The position numbers and the translations under genes were made by a program. The notes beneath the pieces are model-generated. The model was given only the letters and a program-made list of their open reading frames with translations. It was not told the origin of the DNA and made no database searches. Shown here in pieces: positions 58,441 through 64,000 of a stretch of DNA of 64,000 nt; within the stretch, counting starts at the first letter, position 1, and the number at the start of each line of letters is the position of its first letter. Source of the stretch: Gigaspora rosea (lineage: Eukaryota > Glomeromycota > Glomeromycetes > Diversisporales > Gigasporaceae); contig QKWP01001109.1 in assembly GCA_003550325.1 (NCBI GenBank), positions 18,023 through 82,022 on the forward strand, read 5' to 3'.

Positions 58441-59504
58441 AATCTAATTTCAAAAATACAAAGTGCGCATAAGAACGGAAGCAATTTGCTAAATCTGAAA
58501 GATACAAAATGAATGAAAATCATTAATTCATAGTAATAGACAAATTACAAATTTATTATGACAATAGTAAAGCATTCAAATGATACAATTACTAAATATA
58601 ATAATAAAAAATGATATAATTACCTTACATATTTCTGTTAGCTTTCCCACGTTTGGGCACATTTTTTGGATACGACCAATCATGAACGTTTAAACAGAGA
58701 ATAGATGGATTGTAGAGATATAGATAAAATCGGTAAGCATATTAATATCAGATTTGTAATCTGTCGTCATTATTAATACATCAATATATAAAATAATTGT
58801 ATTATTTTCCCACACTATGATCACGTTTTCTAGATATTTCTAGATATGACCAATCAAAAATGTTAAAGCGCACGAACTCAAAATTAAATAATATAGAAAA
58901 TAGAAATAGAAATTAAATAATATAGAAATTAACGCTAACGTGTATTTGATATAATCAACATTGCGAATTTCTCATGGCATGTAACTGTGACCATTTATGC
59001 CATCCAATTTTCGCACGTGCAAAATGATTGGTAAAAATGTACCAGACACTCTGACAGGTGATTAATTTTATAATATTTGAATATATGAATACATACTTGT
59101 ACAGTAAGCACTTATTTTATTTTTCTATTACATACGTCATACAGTATGAAATACAATAAGAAAAGTGCAAGTTGAACAGAATGCTGCATGATAAAAAATT
59201 ATTCTATCTATTATTGTTCCAATTCATTTCTGAATTTACTTCAATTCAGAATTGAAATGTGTTCTTTCACGATTTTCACAGATCATATGACCATAGAATA
59301 ATTACTTATTAATAATTACATTTATATTTGCAATGATCTTTTCATTGATATTTATAAAGACAATTCTTTTCTTTTTTTTTATACACTTTATTGAGCAAGA
59401 ATATGACTTTGTGACTCATAAAATTTTTTATAATAAATGTCTAAATACTAACAAATTCTGGTATTCAATATAATCCAAAAATCAAGCTAAACCTTTAAGG
59501 TTCT
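58441..59504. other. AT-rich intergenic
   Basis: No recognisable coding or RNA gene. Confidence 0.4.
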
Positions 59505-59583
59505 TTATATTGGTGTAATAGCAGAACTATCCATGCTACCACCAGGCTGAGCATTACGGTCATGAAAAGATAAATTTGATTTT
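59505..59583 (-). pseudogene. Orphan C-terminal exon candidate
   Basis: A TTTTTTTTAG acceptor precedes a frame reading SNLSFHDRNAQPGGSMDSSA then ITPI and TAA at 59507-59505. Its residue composition is unlike the surrounding AT-rich DNA. A possible upstream exon begins after CTCTACATAG at about 59690 (NTFVFVFRQQQKS or another frame). No further exons are seen. It may be a gene relic or a chance frame. Confidence 0.3.
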
Positions 59584-59934
59584 CTAAAAAAAAAAATTTA
59601 ATAATTATCTTCTTATTAGATTTGGGTTAGACAAAACACCCAACCAGATTTCTGCTGTTGCCGAAAAACAAATACGAATGTGTTCTATGTAGAGAATATA
59701 AAAATTATTAATTACATTGTTAAATATATATGAATATTTGAATGTATTCTTTTAATATATGAAAAGTTAGTATTTAATATTTAGTGATTCATTTTTATTC
59801 GTGTTTATTTATTTATATATTTCTTTTTTAATTTTTTTACTTTATTATTATTATTATTATTTTGCTTTTTTTTTATTAAATGATAAATGGATAGTGGTTC
59901 TAAAATAACAAATGACATTTTACAATTCACGAAT

Positions 59935-60105
59935 GACACATGCCAATTGAGAATCAGCATAAATTCAGAAATGATGCAGAATATTATATAACATATGTCA
60001 ATTGAGAATCAACATAAATTTAGAAATAATATGAAATATTATATAACACATGACAATTGAGAATCAATATAAATTCAGAAATGATGCAGAACATTATAAT
60101 AAATA
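59935..60105. repeat. Three tandem ~60-bp units
   Basis: The unit contains CAATTGAGAATCA(G/A)CATAAAT, TCAGAAATGATGCAGAA and ATTATATAACA, repeated three times with minor changes. Confidence 0.85.
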
Positions 60106-60289
60106 AGGGTATAGACATTTATCACCTGATTTTTTAGGGGAGGGGTCAGAGGGATTATCAGCATGTTTGAAGTTTGTTTTTATTGGCTACATGTGTGCAA
60201 TCTGCAGATCTCAATTGTTAACTTATGATTGGTCACTTAAATTCTATATAAAAAAAAAAAATTTTTTTTATGATTAAAGTTTATTTCTT

Positions 60290-60560
60290 TGTGGTAAAAT
60301 TGTTATGATCAGGTTTTACCGTGTTTAAGTTTAAGCAAGCCACATTCTTATTATAATTAGCTTTACTATAATAACGTTCAAAGTTTTTTTATCATTAAAT
60401 TTTTCGTGGTTCAAGTTTTGCCGTGGTTGAGTTTTGCTGTCAAGTCTCACCGTCGGTCAAGCCTTCTGTTAGTTGAGTTTTGCCATGATCAAGTTTACCA
60501 AGAACAAGTTACTGGTACTCTGATCAAGTATTGTTATTATGAAGTTTTTTTTAGAGTAAA
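60290..60560. repeat. Degenerate GTTTTGCCGTGGTTGA-type repeats
   Basis: Short units (AGTTTTGCCGTGGTTGAG, AGTTTTGCTGTCAAGTC, TCACCGTCGGTCAAG, AGTTTTGCCATGATCAAG) follow one another between the left inverted repeat and the gene. They could be subterminal protein-binding repeats. Confidence 0.55.
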
Positions 60561-60718
60561 GTTTTATCGGATGGAATATATTTTTGTTTTATTAAACTTA
60601 ATTATTTAATAAATAAAATTGCCACCATTACTGTATTATGTCTTTAAATATATATTTTTTTATTTAATATACTATAGCGATAGTCTTTATAAAGAAATAT
60701 TAACACTAAAACTACATA

Positions 60719-63435
60719 ATGCCTTCAAAATATTTTGGACCCTGTTCAATATACTAATGTAATAATAATACAACCCAGTTTCGCAAACTTACTCCTCTTG
60801 CATACGAAAAAGCTAAAGAAAAGGGTACTCTTGAACATTTTCAATATTTAAAAATTGGTCAAGAACTCTGTTTTAAGCATTATCTGGATATCGTTGAAGT
60901 CGATCAGAATCAAAAAAAAAAAAAAAAGAAGAAGAAATTGTAGTACCTGTTGTTTTGCATGAACATGAGGAATTAAATAGCATTCAGGATAATACGAACA
61001 TCATTTTCTCTACTAAAACCAGGCATAAAGATTGCTGCATTCAAGTTGGAGATTCAAATTTTTATACACAAATCAATAAAGAAAATATCAATCCAACAAA
61101 AAGTACATTTTCCGAACAAATTAAAATTCTTACAAGTGTTTTATATAAGCAACATCAAAATAATGCAGATTTGAAACTGGACCCACTTCGTTTTCAACAA
61201 ATAATCGAAAGAGCTGATCCCCATTTATGTGGATTTTTTGATCAATTAACAGCAATTTTACTTTTAGACAAACAATCAACCTATAATCATAATGAAGCTA
61301 AAAAGTCTATTGTAGGCTTATGTCACATTATGGCTGGAATAAAGAACAAGTTCGCTAATAGATTTAAATTAGAAGTTGGTTTATACCTTTCTGCTTCTGG
61401 GGCATCATCTTCTGCTATAGATACAATGCATAGTATTGGAGTTTCTGCATGCTACCGTATGGTATATAATCATAAAAAGAAAATTTCACGAGAGCATCCT
61501 AAAAACATTCAACAATTTTTTCTTGTTAATATAAGTATAATTAATAATTTATCTTTGATAAATTATATTAATTATTATAAATTAATTTTTTTTTATTAAA
61601 AAAAAAGTTTAATGATTTTTTCGTTTATAATCTGGATGATTATCACAATATACATGAGAAACGAAGACCAGATGCAACAACCTTATCAAGTGTTAAACAT
61701 ATGGCGACATGTGTTTGTAAACATATAGCGAATTGTGCACCTATACCGATTATTTTTAATAATGTGTCGGTCCATAATCCTCTAAACATTGATGCAGCAA
61801 ATATTTGTTTCGTTTAATACACAAGTATCATGAGATCTTTGATGTTGCATATATTGTATAAAAAAGTCAATAGCTCTCAAGTGGAAAGTCGGATTTTAAT
61901 AATTTTGATATAATTGATTTGTTAACAGTACATTTTTACGATGATGCGATTGATGCATGAAAAGAAGAGCGCTCTATAAAAACATTACGTTTGGTTGGGC
62001 TACAAGAAAAAAATTTACACTCATTGGAGGACTATGTCGCAGCACTTCAGTTAATTTTTGATATTAATCATTGTACTAAGCACTTAACAAACAGAGTTGC
62101 ACCTATTGTAATGGATTGGCCGGGTTAGTTATTTGTACGAAAAGCAATTACAAATTTTACTTCTATGGGCAATAGTTTTTTAATTCCACCTGAAATTAAT
62201 TCATTTGTTCCTATTTTGGGCCCTTACATGTATCACTAAACGTAAGAGAGCATATTTTAATTTTATATTATCCCTTTTTTGATAAAATGTTTCATTTTGT
62301 TTTTGGCGAGAAGAAGATATTGGCTAAAAAGCCAAAACCGTGGCATATTAATTTGCTTCTCGAATTAGTATATGGAGGATGGTGTTTAATAAGAAATATA
62401 GTTATAGCAAAATTTAGTTCTACATGCAAAGATATCGAATACCGAATGGTTATAGATTTATTGGACAATATAGTTCCTACAGCACTTGATATTTATGCTA
62501 CCCTTTTTCGGTCAGGTTCATTTGATGAATATTTAGAATCAATTTTCCAGATTTGGACTTTTGCCTTAAGATGGTGACGACGCAATTATAATAAAGCACA
62601 GTTGGCATTTCTGTCTGACATATTCTATTGGCAAGATAATGGACACCCTTTAGCAGAAGTAGTCAAACTATATTTAGTAAATTTTAATGATTATTTCGTC
62701 GAGAATGTGCATAGCAAAATACGTGCAAGTACTTCATACAATGCTACAGCAGAAAATATTATAGACGAGGCTTATGTAATTGGTAAACTTGTAGTGTTTC
62801 ATAAATTTTAATTTTAATTAATTATTTATTTATATTTTAAATAATAAAAGATTCACAAAATGAAAGTAAATTAAAAAACACTTTTTCAAAAAGAAAAGAT
62901 ATCCTTATTCAATATCGACTATAATGGTCCTAAAGAAAAAACAGCAACATTTCTTTTAGATCATTTTCATACAATCTTTAAAAACCAAGGAAAAAATAAA
63001 CTTCACAAAAAACAACAATATCCGTTGTATTATTTGGCTTCTCTAAATGAGATTGTAGATGTAAAATGCTTACCAACAGGGTTTAGTACAAATTTTCTAC
63101 CTTCAGCAGATAATTGAGATCATTGTCATAATATATTAAACAAAGGAGAAGTTCTAACCTGCGGTCACGGATATCACTATGAATGTTATACCGCATTACA
63201 CTATGGTTGTCATTATTGCGAAGAATATTATAAGAGAGGTATATACAATAATGTAAAAAAATTTGTTAAACGTTTAGAAAAAGGTTCAAACATTCTTACC
63301 GAAGAGGAACTACGAGAGAAGGAAGAGCCTACACAAATAAACGATGACTCTGACGACAAAATGGAGCAAGAAAGTTTTGGAGCAGAAGTGCACAATAACT
63401 TTGTGAATGCACTTGAGGCGGTGTCTAGTTGGTAG
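60719..63435 (+). pseudogene. Zinc-binding transposon-type protein, broken
   Basis: It starts MPSKYFGPC. An N-terminal Cys/His region (CNNNTTQFRKLTPLAYEKAK, then LKIGQELCFKHYLDIV) looks like a DNA-binding zinc finger. The central part (60955-61520: FQQIIERADPHLCGFFDQL, AIDTMHSIGVSACYRMVYN) leads to an intron about 61527-61607, then YNLDDYHNIHEKRRPDATTL and HMATCVCKHIAN. Later blocks: FHFVFGEKKILAKKPKPW, YGGWCLIRNIVIAKFS and YATLFRSGSFDEYLESIFQI. The C-terminus has a RING-like LTCGHGYHYECYTALHYGC. Stops at 60755, 61958, 62126, 62575 and 63115 and several frameshifts kill it. I cannot place it in a transposase superfamily. Confidence 0.7.
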
Positions 63436-63722
63436 TTTTCGCTTATAAAAAAACGTTTTCACACGTGCGATCTCCTGCGATCTCCAATGTTTATATAAAA
63501 TAAAGTGGCAAAAACTATATGGATAAGTTCATATTATTGTATTAGAAAAGTTCCAGTTTGTTAAACTGACTGACGAAGTTTCGATTTTTTACTGAATTTT
63601 TTGCTAATTAACCAATCACATTTAGTCTGATCATTGTCTGATCATCATCTGATCATCTGACCTAATACAATTAGACAGCCAATAAAAATAAACTTCAAAC
63701 ATGCTGGGATTATCAGGTGCTA

Positions 63723-64000
63723 TATAATATAGTATTATTAGCCAATCAAAATAACTATATAAAATTTTTAATAATAATAATTAAAAATATAAATTTTATT
63801 TAATGAATTCTAACTTTATGCACTAAGTAACCATGTACAGCATTTAAAAATACATCAAAACGGCATAATTGTTTTTATTTTACATGAAATTTAGAGAATA
63901 GATGCATAATTTTGGATTTTTCATCAAAAAAGTCAAATTTAAGCATCTTTTCTCCAAATTTCAAGTAAAATAAAAGCAACTCTGCCGATTTAATGTATTT
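63723..64000. repeat. AT-rich end with hairpin 63868-63982
   Basis: TTGTTTTTATTTTACATGAA, ATTTAGAGAATAGATGCA and AATTT are mirrored by AAATTTAAGCATCTTTTCTC, CAAATTTCAAG and TAAAATAAAAGCAA. It is a possible MITE truncated by the window edge. Confidence 0.5.

Larger units (their letters stand above)
60122..63722 (+). mobile_element. 3.6-kb unit with terminal inverted repeats, unclassified
   Basis: The left end (CACCTGAT, then AGCATGTTTGAAGTTTGTTT and TTATTGGCT, 60123-60190) is mirrored at the right (TCAGGTG, AATAAAAATAAACTTCAAAC, ATGCTGGGATTA, 63672-63719). The left arm has about 20 extra bases. One gene of transposon style lies between. No convincing target duplication was found, so the exact ends are open. 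Confidence 0.65.

Noticed and set aside
1..64000. tRNA and rRNA genes
   Set aside because: I looked for T-loop GGTTCGA(A/N)TCC and A-box/B-box pairs by eye and saw none that fold convincingly. A dedicated scan could still find one.

Overview
The window is about 64 kb of very AT-rich, intron-bearing, transposon-packed eukaryotic DNA. The lineage-typical genes point to an arbuscular mycorrhizal fungus (Glomeromycotina, Rhizophagus-like): a kinase with an N-terminal CxxC...CxxC ribbon, SPRY-TPR and Sel1-repeat proteins, short introns of about 60-100 nt, and many hAT, LINE and Ty3/gypsy relics. This assignment is an inference from gene families and composition; no database was searched.

Layout. 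1-4735 is a decayed Ty3/gypsy element on the minus strand (gag, protease, RT, RNase H). 5460-11977 (minus) holds a SPRY-TPR coding block, then a ladder of about 42 splice-site-bounded 3-nt units, then a ribbon-kinase block. The reading frame passes unbroken from the SPRY-TPR block through the ladder into the kinase. This ladder is the outstanding feature of the window. 11978-16777 is repeats and inverted-repeat elements. 16778-18953 (plus) is a histidine-phosphatase gene of the multiple inositol polyphosphate phosphatase type, followed by a broken fragment of a paralogue and a doubtful membrane-protein gene on the other strand. 21533-32042 (plus) is a gene for an N-terminal helical domain, a pseudokinase and Sel1-like repeats. 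It is cut in two by a 7.9-kb hAT transposon (22629-30531) with an 8-bp target duplication. The transposon carries its own dead transposase, a decayed Sel1-repeat gene, a nested hAT MITE and a 919-base assembly gap. 33104-34486 (minus) is a small dual-specificity phosphatase gene in seven exons. 34487-60100 is almost wholly repeats: LINE fragments on both strands, nonautonomous hAT elements with clear 8-bp duplications, long palindromes and satellites. 60122-63722 is a unit with inverted ends carrying a broken gene for an unclassified zinc-binding protein, probably a transposon protein.

How the genes fit together. The intact or nearly intact host genes are signalling-type proteins (SPRY-TPR/kinase, dual-specificity phosphatase, inositol-phosphate phosphatase, and a pseudokinase broken by the hAT). 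There are no operons and I see no functional cluster. Several coding blocks carry single-base losses, often in homopolymers, so some apparent pseudogenes may be assembly errors. I saw no tRNA, rRNA or CRISPR.
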